From Leclercia adecarboxylata (lineage in GTDB: Bacteria; Pseudomonadota; Gammaproteobacteria; Enterobacterales; Enterobacteriaceae): 64,000 bases of DNA. The notes under the pieces were generated by a model that was not told the DNA's origin, made no database searches, and saw nothing but the letters and a program-made list of their open reading frames with translations. Of the stretch, positions 28,120 to 38,712 are shown piece after piece. Each line of letters begins with the position of its first letter. Position 1 is the first letter of the stretch. The DNA is taken from contig NZ_CP098325.1 of assembly GCF_023639785.1 (NCBI RefSeq), forward strand, positions 1,364,001 to 1,428,000, in the 5' to 3' direction. Position numbers and translations under genes: made by a program.

Positions 28120-30327
28120 CTACAGGGTAGGTTCCTGCGGGGTAGGTGGGGCCGATCCCGGCGGCGGCAGCAGCTGATACATCTGCACCGGCATCCGCAC
28201 GTTCGCCAGATCGAAGTGCTTTTTCACCATGCTGTCGAGGGCGAAGCGCACCGTCCACTGCTTCAGCGGCTGGGTGGTGAACGACACGCGCAGGGTAAAG
28301 GCGGTGCTGGTCAGGCCGACAATCCCGGCGAATGACGGGTCACCGATAATCAGCCCGCGAATATCTTCCCTTTCCAGCAGCTCATCCACCGCTGCTTTCA
28401 GCGCGTCTTTCGCTTTCTCCGCATCTTCATGCCTGTCCACGTCGTAGTTAGCCACCACCGACCCGATGCCGCGCACGAAGTTGGCGAAGGTGGTGATCGA
28501 AGACCACGGAATAATGTGGTACGCCCCGGTATCCTGCCGCACCCCTACGGAACGAATCGACATCCGCTCTACCGTGCCGGTCAGCGGCCCGATGGTCACC
28601 AGATCTCCGGTATTCATCCCGTTTTCAAACTGAATAAAGATCCCGGTAATGATGTCTTTGACCAGCGTCTGGGAGCCAAAGGAGATCGCCAGCCCCAGGG
28701 CCCCGGCACCCGCCAGCAGCGGGGCGATATTGACGCCAATTTCTGACAGCACAATCATGATGGTAATGGTGCTGATGATCACCGCCAGCGCGTTGCGAAA
28801 CAGCGTCAGCAGGGTACGGGCGCGGGCGCTCGGCAACGGGCGGCCATGGATATCCGATGACAGCCGGTTCTCAATCAGGCTCGCCAGGAGGGTCCAGCCG
28901 ATGGCGGAGAAGAAGAGGATCAGCGCAATGCGGATCAGAATATCCACCGTCTTCTCACCGGCGCCGTTGTGCAGCCAGTTCCAGAAGTCGAACAGTCCCC
29001 AGGCGCTGAGCAGCAGCATGATGGCGACGCAGACCGTCAGGATCCGCGCCACCTTGAGCGACACGCCGATCCAACCGTTGAGCCGCTTTTGCAGTTCGGG
29101 ATAACTGCGCTGCACGTGCGGCGACAGGGTGATGGTTTTCGCCAGCCAGCGCGAGAGCAGCCCCGAAACGAAGGCGGCAACGCCGACGATCGCCAGGCTG
29201 CGGAAGGTCGCCCCCATCATAAATTTCAGGCTGTTGCCCGGATCGAACAGGGAGAAGAAACAGAGCACGATAAAATAGGCGCTCGCCAGCCAGTGCCACA
29301 CCAGGGCGAAGGCGCGAATAAACAGGCTGAAGAAAGCGAGGGAACGGTCGGCAAGGTGGAGTAACCCCTCGGTAATGGCGCGCTTGTTGTGAAAGATCAG
29401 ATACAGCGCCCAGACGGTGATACAGAGCATAATCAGCACGTTTGCCAGGGCACCAATCTGCACGTTGACCTGATTAGAGATAATCGGCACCGCCACCAGC
29501 AGGCCGTAGCCGATGATGCCGCTCAGGATGCTGAGGCGCAGCGACCAGTAATGCGCGGCGCGGTCGTTAATGCCGAAGGGACGCAGGTCGGGCACCCGGG
29601 GGCAAAATATCAGGCGCAGAATCGCTTTAAAGAACTCAATCAGCGCGAAGGCATTGAGAAACAGCGCCTGCTGGAACGCAATGGTGGGGTTGCCGGTATT
29701 GAGATGCTCGCTCAGGATCTGGCCGACAGAGAGGGTCAACGCCAGCAGCAGCAGGTCGATAATAAAAGCGACGGCGATGGACAGGGGGAGGTGAATCCAG
29801 CTGCTGGATTCCCGGTTCTTTTTACGCCCCCAGCTGCCCATCTTGCGGTACAGCGGCCAGGCGCACAGCCTCAGCAGCCAGTAAAACGCAAAGACCAATC
29901 CGGCCAGGATCAGAAACTGCTCCGCGGCGGCGGTAAAAGTTTGCGGGTTAAAGGGCTTATGCGGGGAGCCAATCAGGTTGCGGTAGAGCTGGGCGAAGCG
30001 CGTGGCCAGAGCATCGCCGTAATGGCGGCTGATATCGGTGACGTTCTCCAGCACCGTTTTCTCGTCGGCAATCTCCGGCGGGGTGATTTTGGGCACCGGC
30101 TCCTGAGGCGGAGTGGCGGCCACGCTGCGCAGCTGGCTTATCAGCTCCTTGCGCGAGGCGTCGTTTTCCAGCACATCGGCCAGGGCAGAGTAAGCCGCCT
30201 TTTTCTGCTCAACGTCCGGCTCTGCAGGTGGGGGTGTTTCTGCGGTCGCGGCAGGCACGCCCGGCAGGCTGACGGCCTGGGCAGGCAGGCAAAACAGGCT
30301 TATCAAAAGCAGCAGGATCCAGGGCAC
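28120..30327 (-). CDS. ybiO: MscS-family mechanosensitive channel YbiO
   Basis: YbiO is a large MscS homologue (MscM-type conductance in E. coli). I start at GTG 30327 (MPWILLLLISLFCLPAQA, a signal peptide), with GGAGGA five bases upstream, giving 735 residues. A periplasmic Pro/Glu-rich segment to about 130 precedes about ten membrane helices. The pore helix and MscS core lie at LAGAGALGLAISFGSQTLVKDIITG near residues 545-570, followed by the beta and alpha/beta domains. The C-terminal tail is Pro-rich. Confidence 0.94.
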   Translation of the reverse strand: MPWILLLLISLFCLPAQAVSLPGVPAATAETPPPAEPDVEQKKAAYSALADVLENDASRKELISQLRSVAATPPQEPVPKITPPEIADEKTVLENVTDISRHYGDALATRFAQLYRNLIGSPHKPFNPQTFTAAAEQFLILAGLVFAFYWLLRLCAWPLYRKMGSWGRKKNRESSSWIHLPLSIAVAFIIDLLLLALTLSVGQILSEHLNTGNPTIAFQQALFLNAFALIEFFKAILRLIFCPRVPDLRPFGINDRAAHYWSLRLSILSGIIGYGLLVAVPIISNQVNVQIGALANVLIMLCITVWALYLIFHNKRAITEGLLHLADRSLAFFSLFIRAFALVWHWLASAYFIVLCFFSLFDPGNSLKFMMGATFRSLAIVGVAAFVSGLLSRWLAKTITLSPHVQRSYPELQKRLNGWIGVSLKVARILTVCVAIMLLLSAWGLFDFWNWLHNGAGEKTVDILIRIALILFFSAIGWTLLASLIENRLSSDIHGRPLPSARARTLLTLFRNALAVIISTITIMIVLSEIGVNIAPLLAGAGALGLAISFGSQTLVKDIITGIFIQFENGMNTGDLVTIGPLTGTVERMSIRSVGVRQDTGAYHIIPWSSITTFANFVRGIGSVVANYDVDRHEDAEKAKDALKAAVDELLEREDIRGLIIGDPSFAGIVGLTSTAFTLRVSFTTQPLKQWTVRFALDSMVKKHFDLANVRMPVQMYQLLPPPGSAPPTPQEPTL

Positions 30328-30415
30328 GGTGTCCTCCGGTGACAAAAATGTGCAAAGTGATAAGTATAGAAGGCGCGTGGAGGTGGGGGGCTTTTGAGAA
30401 GATTCCGGGGGAAAC

Positions 30416-30447
30416 GTAGGCCGGGCAAGCGTCTGCGCCGCCCGGCG
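30416..30447. repeat. REP unit between glnQ and ybiO
   Basis: GTAGGCCGGGCAAGCGTCTG with a CGCCGCCCGGCG closing arm is a single REP palindrome located 6 bp after the glnQ stop. The remainder of this 125-bp gap contains the ybiO leader. Confidence 0.8.
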
Positions 30448-30452
30448 TAAAA

Positions 30453-31175
30453 TTACGAAACGTGCTGGAGGAATTCCTGCAAACGCTGGCTCGGCGGGTT
30501 CTCAATCAACGTCTGCGGATTGCCATCTTCGGCAATACGGCCTTTGTCGATAAAGATCAGGCGCGAGGCCACTTTTTCGGCAAAGCCGATTTCGTGGGTC
30601 ACGATCACCATCGTCATGCCTTCTTCTGCCAGGTCCTGCATCACCTTCAGCACTTCGTGGCGCAGCTCCGGGTCGAGGGCCGAGGTTGGCTCATCGAACA
30701 GCATCATTTTCGGCTTAACCGCCAGCGCACGGGCAATCGCCACGCGCTGCTGCTGCCCACCGGAGAGCTCAGACGGATAATGATGACCGCGCTCCGCCAG
30801 ACCGACTTTCGCCAGCAGCTCTTTTGCAAGCTGCTCGGCTGCCGCTTTGTTGGCACCGCGCACGCGCAGAGGGCCAAACATCACGTTTTCCAGCGCCGTC
30901 AGGTGCGGGAAAAGGTAAAACTGCTGGAACACCATGCCCGCTTCCTGGCGGATCAGGCGCTCGTCCACTTTCGGATCGTTAACCTTAAGGCCATCAACAA
31001 TCAGATCGCCGCTGGTTATCTCTTCCAGCTTGTTGATGCAGCGCAGCAGGGTGGATTTACCGGAACCGGACGGCCCGATAATTACCACCACTTCTCCGGT
31101 CTGGATAGTCAGGTCGATGTTGTGCAGCACCTGGGTCTGACCGAAGTGCTTGGAGACGTTTTTAAATTCAATCAC
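30453..31175 (-). CDS. glnQ: Glutamine ABC transporter ATP-binding protein
   Basis: This 240-residue ATPase carries Walker [10 protein letters not shown] (about 34-42), the signature [15 protein letters not shown], and Walker [14 protein letters not shown]. It energises high-affinity glutamine import with GlnP and GlnH. Its start overlaps glnP by 4 bp. It is the last gene of glnHPQ. Confidence 0.97.
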   Translation of the reverse strand: MIEFKNVSKHFGQTQVLHNIDLTIQTGEVVVIIGPSGSGKSTLLRCINKLEEITSGDLIVDGLKVNDPKVDERLIRQEAGMVFQQFYLFPHLTALENVMFGPLRVRGANKAAAEQLAKELLAKVGLAERGHHYPSELSGGQQQRVAIARALAVKPKMMLFDEPTSALDPELRHEVLKVMQDLAEEGMTMVIVTHEIGFAEKVASRLIFIDKGRIAEDGNPQTLIENPPSQRLQEFLQHVS

Positions 31176-31831
31176 AGGATTTTCATCCTTCTTTCAAGAC
31201 GACGCAGCACGAAGCTCAGCGCCAGCGTAATAATCAGATAGACCACGGCCACGGCGCTCCAGATCTCCAGCGCGCGGAAGTTACCGGCAATGATCTCCTG
31301 GCCCTGACGGGTCAGTTCAGCCACGCCGATAACGATGAACAGCGAGGTGTCTTTAATGCTGATGATCCACTGGTTACCCAGCGGTGGCAGCATGCGGCGC
31401 AGCGCCAGAGGCAGGATCACGTGGCGGATGGTTTCGCGACGGGAAAGACCCAGCGCCAGACCGGCCTCGCTGAAGCCTTTGTGAATCGACAACACCGCAC
31501 CGCGGGTGATCTCGGCGATATAGGCGCCGGAGTTGATCATGATGGTGACCACCGCCGCGCTGAACGGATCGATGCGCAGGTCGGTAAAGGCCATCGGCAG
31601 GGCGAAGTAGATAAACATCACCTGCACCACAATTGGCGTGCCGCGGATAACTTCGATGAAGACCAGTGCTACGTGATTGGCTATCCAGCCGCCGTAGGTG
31701 CGGGCGAAACCGGCGACGAGGCCGATAATCAACCCGCCAATCAGACCGAGGACCGAAATCCACAGGGTCATTTTGGCGCCTTCAAGCAAGAGAGGAATGG
31801 CAGGCCAGATGGCGCTCCAGTCAAACTGCAT
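31172..31831 (-). CDS. glnP: Glutamine ABC transporter permease
   Basis: This is a 219-residue inner-membrane permease with five hydrophobic helices and the amino-acid-importer EAA-type loop ([22 protein letters not shown], near 142-163). It forms a homodimer with two GlnQ subunits. It lies 117 bp downstream of glnH, a gap that holds a REP hairpin likely to lower its level relative to the binding protein. Confidence 0.96.
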   Translation of the reverse strand: MQFDWSAIWPAIPLLLEGAKMTLWISVLGLIGGLIIGLVAGFARTYGGWIANHVALVFIEVIRGTPIVVQVMFIYFALPMAFTDLRIDPFSAAVVTIMINSGAYIAEITRGAVLSIHKGFSEAGLALGLSRRETIRHVILPLALRRMLPPLGNQWIISIKDTSLFIVIGVAELTRQGQEIIAGNFRALEIWSAVAVVYLIITLALSFVLRRLERRMKIL

Positions 31832-31893
31832 GATGTATTCCTGTATACCGTGGTGAAAACAAAAAATGAGTCATGAGGATGACTCAAATTGTA

Positions 31894-31923
31894 TGCCCGG
31901 CAAACGCAAGCGCCACCGGGCGG
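31894..31923. repeat. REP unit between glnH and glnP
   Basis: TGCCCGGCAAACGCAAGCG followed by CCACCGGGCGG forms a REP hairpin inside the glnHPQ operon, directly after the glnH stop. Such a placement is common between a binding-protein gene and its permease. Confidence 0.8.
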
Positions 31924-31948
31924 TACAGTTCCTGCTTAACAGGCTGTT

Positions 31949-32767
<819 letters not shown>

Positions 32768-32807
32768 TTACAAGGTATTGTTTTTGCAAGGCCAGTTCGG
32801 ATTTCAT

Positions 32808-32867
32808 TGCACAAAAATGGTCGCAACGGCAGCACATTGCACCATAACGAAGCACGGTTTTGGTGCA
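32808..32867. promoter_or_regulatory. NtrC-type binding sites upstream of glnH
   Basis: Three stretches resemble TGCACC-N5-GGTGCA: AGCACGGTTTTGGTGCA (32851-32867, best), TGCACCATAACGAAGCA (32838-32854) and TGCACAAAAATGGTCGC (32808-32824). The first two are centred 13 bp apart at about -122 and -109 from the predicted start, the usual NtrC enhancer distance. The rest of the 361-bp glnH-dps gap (to 33011) shows only a half REP unit near 32970. Confidence 0.6.
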
Positions 32868-33011
32868 GCGGGAAGCCATCACTGACGGTTATGCTATTTA
32901 GCGCAAATATTGACGGGAAAACAATCTTTCGTTAACGATTGTGTGAGGTGATTATTACAAACGCTTTACGTTTGCCGGGTGGGAGGCAAAAAGTCTGCAC
33001 CATGAAAGTGC

Positions 33012-33034
33012 AAAACCCCCGCCGAAGGCGAGGG
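33012..33034 (-). terminator. Rho-independent terminator of dps
   Basis: On the minus strand CCCTCGCC pairs with GGCGGGGG around TTC (one G-T pair) and is followed by TTTT. It starts 22 bp after the dps stop. Confidence 0.88.
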
Positions 33035-33056
33035 TGTGATAGCAAAATGCTATGGA

Positions 33057-33593
<537 letters not shown>

Positions 33594-33838
33594 TTATTTC
33601 GAAATCAAGTATAGCACCGGCTATAGATAGCGCGACCGGGTGCTGCCTATCGGTTTAATAGTGAAAGATGGGTTGTGATATTTAACTTACTGAAAATAAA
33701 GAAATAGCTATATTGGCGTGTAAATTAATCTTATTTTTTAACGGCCTGGAGGGGAGAGAAGCGATATTTCAGAATAATGACGGCTATTGCGAATGGGAAT
33801 ATTTCGCCGGAAACCGATTCCCGGCGAAATAACGCCTG

Positions 33839-34726
33839 TTAGCGGATATCCACCTCTTCGACTTTACTCTCCCGGCGCAGGGTGAGGGTCGACCCCATCG
33901 AGGCGGCAATGATGGAGCAGAGCGCCAGCGTCTGGGTAAAGGTCAGGGATTCGCCAAGGAACACCATCCCGGACATCGCCGCCAGGGCAGGCTCCATACT
34001 CATCAGGGTGCCGAAAATGCGCGTCGGCAGACGCGTCAGGGCGATCATTTCCAGCGAGTAGGGGAGCGCGGTAGAGAGCACCGCCACCGCCAGCCCCACC
34101 GGCAGAATCGACCACTGCCAGATGGATTCAGTGGCCTGGGCCATCCCCAGCGGAACGAAGACGATGGCGGCGATAAGCGATCCGAGCGCCACGGTAGCCG
34201 GGCCATGCTCCTCGCCGGCACGCTGTCCGGTCAGAATGTAGATAGCCCAGCAGGCACCCGCTCCCAGCGCCAGCGCCGCGCCGGTAAGGTCAACGTGCGA
34301 AACGTCCTGCCCCAACGGCAGCAGGAACCACAGGCCGAGAACCGCCAGCACCACCCAGATAAAGTCCACCGGCCGGCGCGAGGAAAACAGGGCCACCGCC
34401 AGCGGGCCGGTGAACTCCAGGGCCACGGCGATCCCCAGCGGCACCGTCTGAATTGACAGGTAGAAGAGGTAGTTCATCGCCCCCAGCGACAGCCCGTAAA
34501 ACAGCAGGGGCAGGCGTTGCTCTTTTTTAAAGCGCAACCGCCAGGGTTTAAAAATCACCACCAGGATCAGAGTGCCAAGCGCAATACGCAGCGCCGTCAC
34601 GCCAGGGGCACCCACTAGCGGAAAGAGCGATTTCGCCAGCGAGGCGCCGCTCTGAATGGAGAGCATGGCAATGAGAATGACGATTACGGGCAACCAGACT
34701 GGCGCCCTGCGAGACAACCCAGGCAT
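33839..34726 (-). CDS. rhtA: Threonine/homoserine exporter RhtA
   Basis: This 295-residue protein has ten hydrophobic helices in two EamA repeats, matching RhtA (YbiF) in length and in the start MPGLSRRAPVWLPVIVILIA. It exports threonine, homoserine and related amino acids. It is a single gene, divergent from ompX. Confidence 0.95.
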   Translation of the reverse strand: MPGLSRRAPVWLPVIVILIAMLSIQSGASLAKSLFPLVGAPGVTALRIALGTLILVVIFKPWRLRFKKEQRLPLLFYGLSLGAMNYLFYLSIQTVPLGIAVALEFTGPLAVALFSSRRPVDFIWVVLAVLGLWFLLPLGQDVSHVDLTGAALALGAGACWAIYILTGQRAGEEHGPATVALGSLIAAIVFVPLGMAQATESIWQWSILPVGLAVAVLSTALPYSLEMIALTRLPTRIFGTLMSMEPALAAMSGMVFLGESLTFTQTLALCSIIAASMGSTLTLRRESKVEEVDIR

Positions 34727-35082
34727 CCTTTCTCCTGTCAGTTTGTGTCAAAGGAAGTAAAGAGGGGGAGTGTAAAGGAAATAACGTCGGACGGTTGAGA
34801 CTTTGTTGAAAAAAAGTCGCCGCAAATCCGTAAAATGGCGGTCACACGACAGGCTTATTTCTGTAACAGATTAGGAATTGTCTGGATGAATGTATCGTGA
34901 CTGGCGCGCACTATTAGTCAAATGAAACACAAATGTGGTTTTTTTTGAATAAGATAGCTGCTGGCGGAAATGTTTAGTTACATGAAAAGCCGCGTTAGAC
35001 ATCACGAATCACAAAGAGTTTCACAAGTTTTTTTGATATATTTAAAACTTACGGATTTACTTGAAGCACATTTGAGGTGGTT
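34727..35082. other. Divergent promoter region of rhtA and ompX
   Basis: This 356-bp gap is AT-rich toward ompX and contains no convincing small gene. The ompX leader ends with TTGAGGTGGTT before the ATG. GTTATGA-type sequence at the ompX start is the region bound by small RNAs such as CyaR in relatives (established for E. coli and Salmonella, not shown here). Confidence 0.6.
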
Positions 35083-35601
35083 ATGAAAAAAATTGCATGT
35101 CTTTCAGCACTGGCAGCTGTTCTGGCTGTTTCCGCAGGTTCCGCTGTAGCAGCGACCTCTACCGTGACTGGCGGTTACGCTCAGAGCGATATGCAGGGCG
35201 TGATGAACAAAACTAACGGTTTCAACCTGAAATATCGCTACGAGCAGGATAACGAGCCACTGGGCGTTATCGGTTCCTTCACTTACACTGAGAAAGACCG
35301 TTCCGATAACGGCGCTTACAACAAAGCTCAGTACTACGGCATCACCGCAGGTCCAGCTTTACGTCTGAACGACTGGGCAAGCATCTATGGTGTTGTGGGT
35401 GTTGGCTACGGTAAATTCCAGCAGACTGAAAACCAGGGCTTCAACCGCTCTGCAAGCAACAGCGACTACGGCTTCTCCTATGGCGCAGGTATGCAGTTCA
35501 ACCCAATGGAAAACGTTGCGCTGGATGTCTCCTATGAGCAGAGCCGCATCCGTAACGTTGACGTTGGCACCTGGATCGCGGGCGTAGGTTACCGCTTCTA
35601 A
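35083..35601 (+). CDS. ompX: Outer membrane protein OmpX
   Basis: The 172-residue protein has a 23-residue signal peptide (MKKIACLSALAAVLAVSAGSAVA) and an eight-stranded barrel (STVTGGYAQSDMQG ... WIAGVGYRF), ending in the phenylalanine needed for BAM recognition. E. coli OmpX is 171. The ATG at 35083, not the GTG two codons earlier, has AGGTGG at correct spacing. OmpX affects adhesion, complement resistance and envelope stress. Confidence 0.97.
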   Translation: MKKIACLSALAAVLAVSAGSAVAATSTVTGGYAQSDMQGVMNKTNGFNLKYRYEQDNEPLGVIGSFTYTEKDRSDNGAYNKAQYYGITAGPALRLNDWASIYGVVGVGYGKFQQTENQGFNRSASNSDYGFSYGAGMQFNPMENVALDVSYEQSRIRNVDVGTWIAGVGYRF

Positions 35602-35620
35602 TCACTTCGGTGAGCCAGTA

Positions 35621-35647
35621 AAAAAACCCGCTTCGGCGGGTTTTTTT
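35621..35647 (+). terminator. Rho-independent terminator of ompX
   Basis: AAAAAACCCGC and GCGGGTTTTTTT flank a TTCG tetraloop, 19 bp after the ompX stop; the A and T arms extend the stem and make it usable from both sides. Confidence 0.92.
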
Positions 35648-35706
35648 GTGGTCCTGAAAGCGATACAGAAATATTCAAAAGAGTATAAGGCTTGCAGCGA
35701 CTCCCT

Positions 35707-35912
35707 GGTCCGGCTGAAAATCGCCGAGGCGTTTCCGTAAGGCCGGGGCGAGGCGCATGGACGCGCCGAGAGGGCATAGCCTGCATGGATGCAGGCTGGT
35801 GCCCGACCCGAAAGCCTGAAGGAATAAGCTGAGGGAACCGCGAAGCGGCGATTTTCTTTGCCGGGAGCCGGGATTGTTAAGGGGGCGGCGGCAGCCCCCT
35901 TAACACGTTCAC
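35707..35912. repeat. 206-bp structured dispersed repeat, copy A
   Basis: This segment is repeated at 44531-44736 in the same orientation and with the same length; I count about 19 differences by eye. Internal stems include GGGCA/TGCCC enclosing AGCCTGCAT/ATGCAGGCT, a GGCGC/GCGCC hairpin, the long-range pairing of GAAAATCGCCG near the left end with CGGCGATTTTC further right, and a 3' stem GTTAAGGGGGC/GCCCCCTTAAC. No protein is likely. It sits in the 465-bp gap between ompX and opgE; AGTGAACGGAAC at 35948-35959 follows it, as in copy B. Confidence 0.85.
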
Positions 35913-35980
35913 GAGTAACGTAGCTTACAGAGAAACACAGAACGTAAAGTGAACGGAACTACCTCAGGTGCCGCATGCTC

Positions 35981-36016
35981 CCCCTCACCCCAGCCCTCTC
36001 CCTCAAGGGAGAGGGG
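35981..36016. repeat. CCCTCTCCC palindromic repeat, copy 2
   Basis: CCCTCACCCCAGCCCTCTCC with closing arm GGGAGAGGGG lies between structured repeat A and the 3' end of opgE. It is the same family as at 28067, 47701 and 55164. Confidence 0.8.
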
Positions 36017-36066
36017 GCGTACTGTGCCAATCTTCTGGCTGCGTGAAAATGGGATACAGGAAATAT

Positions 36067-37650
36067 TTACCGACTCTTCGTCTCAAACAGGTCCGTCCCC
36101 AGATGGTTATAATCCACTTTCTGCAGCTTGAAGTTGGTCACATACACCGGCGGCGCCTTGTCGTTCGACAGGAAGCGGTACTTATTCATAATCTCTTTGG
36201 CACTGATCCCCGTCCACTGCGAGAAGAAGCTTAAGAAATCATTCGCCGAGCGGCGCGCTTTAATGATGCGATGGGCCTTATCATCGCTCGACAACACCAT
36301 AAACGGCACCTGGAAGTTCTGCTGGAAGGTATCGTCGTGCGCCAGGTACTGCACCTCTTTCCCGCGCTCCTTAAATGCCAGCCCGTGATCGGAGAAATAG
36401 ACCATCGAGAAGCTCTCCCCGGTGTTTTGCAGCTGAGCATACAGCTTGCTGAGCAGGTCATCCGTCTGGGTCATGGTATAGAGGTAGCACGAGGTCTCTT
36501 TGGACTGCACAAACTCGGCGTATTTCCCCTGGGTGCGATCGCAGGCCTGCGGGTGGGAACCCATCAGATGCAGCACGATCAGCTGCGGCTGGGTGCGATG
36601 GCTGCTGAAGACCTGTTCGGTCATCTTCAGCAACGCCTCATCCCGGGTATTTTTATCCGCCTCAAAATCGCCGCTTTTCAGGAAATGCACTTCGTCCGCG
36701 CGTTTGGCGATGCTGGCGATGGCCGTATCATACTCGCCAATCTGCCCCTGGTTGGAAAACCACCAGCTCTGGAAGCCCGCGCGGTTCGCCAGGGTAACGA
36801 AGTTATCCTGATACTGCGGCTTATTGTCCACGACCCGGTTAAGGGTCAGCCCGAGGGACTTCTGCGTTGAACCGCTGGCGGCGATATAGTCGGTAAACAG
36901 GGTGCCGTTAACCTTGCTGGCAAACGGGGTGTTATCCCAGTGGCCGCCAAAGGCACCCAGCGCGTCGCGACGGGCGCTTTCACCGATCACCACCATATAG
37001 ATGTGATATTTCGGCTTCACCGCCAGCACGTTCCAGGTGTCCTTCATCTGCGACAGCTGTGCCATCCGGGTCTGCTCTTCAACCACTTCCTGGTTGTTAA
37101 CCACCACATCTTTGACAAAGCGAAACACCGGATAGCCGGTATCCTTCAGCTTGAAGACGCCGCCCCAGGCCAGGTTCTGCACCGGGGCGACAAAGAAGGC
37201 TACCACGCTGAACACCAGACACAGGCTGTCGATCTTGCCCCATGCGTTTTTAGGCTGCGGTTTACGCCGCACGGCAATCACGCCGAGCGCAAAGATAAAC
37301 AGGGCGACGATATAGCTGTACCACGGGAAGATGGTGAGGATCTCCGTCGACTCCTCCATATTGGTGGAGTGCATCGCCAGCAGGGTATTAAAGTTTGGCG
37401 CGCCGTAAGCCTGACCGAAGGGGAAATACATCGCCGCCACCAGCGAGCAGATCCCGACCACGCCTTTTTGCAGGCGCGGTGCAGAGAGCCAGAGCAGATG
37501 CAGGACACAGGTGAAGGCGACGGCATACAGCAGGCTGAATTCGTAGCCCAACGCAAAGTTAATGAGCAGCGACTGTAAAAAATAGAATCCCGTCCACGGG
37601 CTTAAGGCCCGGCTGCGGGTAATGAGCGTGTCTTTCAGGGTTAAATTCAT
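36067..37650 (-). CDS. opgE: Phosphoethanolamine transferase OpgE
   Basis: OpgE transfers phosphoethanolamine to osmoregulated periplasmic glucans. The 527-residue length equals E. coli OpgE (YbiP). Five membrane helices occupy about residues 18-165, followed by a periplasmic sulfatase-like domain: GESARRDALG near 225, the nucleophile threonine region ASGSTQKSLGL near 263-273, and FSDHGLAFKERGK near 435. It is a single gene. The 278-bp gap upstream (37651-37928) carries its leader and the mntS terminator; an 80-codon open frame there looks spurious. Confidence 0.94.
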   Translation of the reverse strand: MNLTLKDTLITRSRALSPWTGFYFLQSLLINFALGYEFSLLYAVAFTCVLHLLWLSAPRLQKGVVGICSLVAAMYFPFGQAYGAPNFNTLLAMHSTNMEESTEILTIFPWYSYIVALFIFALGVIAVRRKPQPKNAWGKIDSLCLVFSVVAFFVAPVQNLAWGGVFKLKDTGYPVFRFVKDVVVNNQEVVEEQTRMAQLSQMKDTWNVLAVKPKYHIYMVVIGESARRDALGAFGGHWDNTPFASKVNGTLFTDYIAASGSTQKSLGLTLNRVVDNKPQYQDNFVTLANRAGFQSWWFSNQGQIGEYDTAIASIAKRADEVHFLKSGDFEADKNTRDEALLKMTEQVFSSHRTQPQLIVLHLMGSHPQACDRTQGKYAEFVQSKETSCYLYTMTQTDDLLSKLYAQLQNTGESFSMVYFSDHGLAFKERGKEVQYLAHDDTFQQNFQVPFMVLSSDDKAHRIIKARRSANDFLSFFSQWTGISAKEIMNKYRFLSNDKAPPVYVTNFKLQKVDYNHLGTDLFETKSR

Positions 37651-37896
37651 AGGTCACTATCGCGAAAACGCCATGTGCTCACCCTGGCGCCAAGGGTCAA
37701 AACCTGCCTGAGAATGCGTAGAAGGGGGATTGAGGTCCGCATCTGCGAGCCGCAAAAAGTGCAGGGCTGCAAGAAGATAGAGCCAGTGAGGTATAACGTC
37801 AACAGATATAAAGGGGATGTTTTGCGAAGGGGACTGCAATTCCGTAAAAAATTCGGGGAATAACCTTCCGCCGGAAAGTATAGCGGCGATAAATGA

Positions 37897-37930
37897 CAAA
37901 AAAATGAAGCGGCGTACCGCGACGCCGCTT
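37897..37930 (-). terminator. Rho-independent terminator of mntS
   Basis: AAGCGGCG (37907-37914) pairs with CGCCGCTT (37923-37930), and on the minus strand the stem is followed by CATTTTTTTG. The stem includes the mntS stop codon, so the mRNA ends almost at the coding end. Confidence 0.85.
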
Positions 37931-38054
37931 AGTGGGAAGGTTTGTTCTGCTCTGGCTTGCCGTTAATGATGTCGCAAATCATATTCAGCAGCATTAAGCG
38001 TACTTTGAAGGGGGAGTGGCTAAACACGCGCATACACCTCTTGAATTCGTTCAT
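37929..38054 (-). CDS. mntS: Small manganese-responsive protein MntS
   Basis: On the minus strand an ATG at 38054, preceded by GCAGGAGGTCATC, opens a 41-codon frame that reads MNEFKRCMRVFSHSPF... and ends KPEQNKPSH. The first 20 residues match E. coli MntS (42 aa), which raises free Mn by inhibiting the MntP exporter and was first annotated as the small RNA RybA. The C-terminal half differs (MLLNMICDIINGKP). It is divergent from mntR with an MntR-like operator in the gap and a terminator overlapping its stop. Confidence 0.9.
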   Translation of the reverse strand: MNEFKRCMRVFSHSPFKVRLMLLNMICDIINGKPEQNKPSH

Positions 38055-38111
38055 GATGACCTCCTGCGGGTTGATCCCTTCGATCCGTGAAGGGTGACTG
38101 CATTACATACA

Positions 38112-38132
38112 GATATAGCACAGGCTATGTTA
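38112..38132. promoter_or_regulatory. MntR operator in the mntS-mntR gap
   Basis: GATATAGCACAGGCTATGTTA resembles the E. coli mntS MntR box (AACATAGC-N3-GGCTATGTT type): the right half GGCTATGTT is exact, the left half is degenerate. A further GGCTATGTC half-site lies at 38142-38150, giving a possible tandem arrangement. Confidence 0.75.
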
Positions 38133-38238
38133 TATGGCTATGGCTATGTCGTTAATTTTTTGTGCTTGTGTAGCGATGGTTTACAATGGCCGCTTATGCA
38201 CTGATACGCTTGATGTGTCACCGGATTGAGGAAGCACA

Positions 38239-38712
38239 ATGAACCGCCGTGCAGGTAAACCAACAACAAAAAAAATGACGCAACTGGTCAATGTCGAAGA
38301 GCATGTCGAAGGATTTCGCCAGGTTCGTGAGGCGCATCGTCGCGAACTGATTGATGATTATGTGGAGCTGATCTCGGATCTGATCCGCGAAGTCGGGGAA
38401 GCCCGTCAGGTGGACATGGCTGCGCGTCTTGGCGTCTCCCAGCCAACGGTGGCAAAAATGCTCAAGCGCCTGGCCACGGTGGGCCTGATCGAAATGATCC
38501 CCTGGCGCGGCGTGTTTCTCACCCCGGAAGGGGAAAAGCTGGCGCAGGCGAGCCGCGAGCGCCATCAGATTGTCGAAAACTTCCTGCTGGTTCTGGGCGT
38601 CAGCCCTGAGATAGCCCGCCGGGACGCAGAAGGGATGGAACATCACGTCAGCGAAGAGACGCTGCAACAGTTCCAGGCCTTTACGCTCAAATACGGATCC
38701 TCCGCAGAATGA
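38239..38712 (+). CDS. mntR: Manganese-dependent regulator MntR
   Basis: This 157-residue DtxR-family protein has a winged helix at about residues 40-80 ([28 protein letters not shown]) and metal ligands in the dimerisation domain ([26 protein letters not shown]). With Mn bound it represses mntH and mntS and activates mntP in E. coli. The stop overlaps the ybiR start by 4 bp, so the two are coupled. Confidence 0.95.
   Translation: MNRRAGKPTTKKMTQLVNVEEHVEGFRQVREAHRRELIDDYVELISDLIREVGEARQVDMAARLGVSQPTVAKMLKRLATVGLIEMIPWRGVFLTPEGEKLAQASRERHQIVENFLLVLGVSPEIARRDAEGMEHHVSEETLQQFQAFTLKYGSSAE

Noticed and set aside
37657..37899. An 80-codon minus-strand frame between mntS and opgE
   Set aside because: It overlaps the mntS terminator and the opgE leader, lacks a good ribosome site, and resembles nothing I know; not enough to call a gene.
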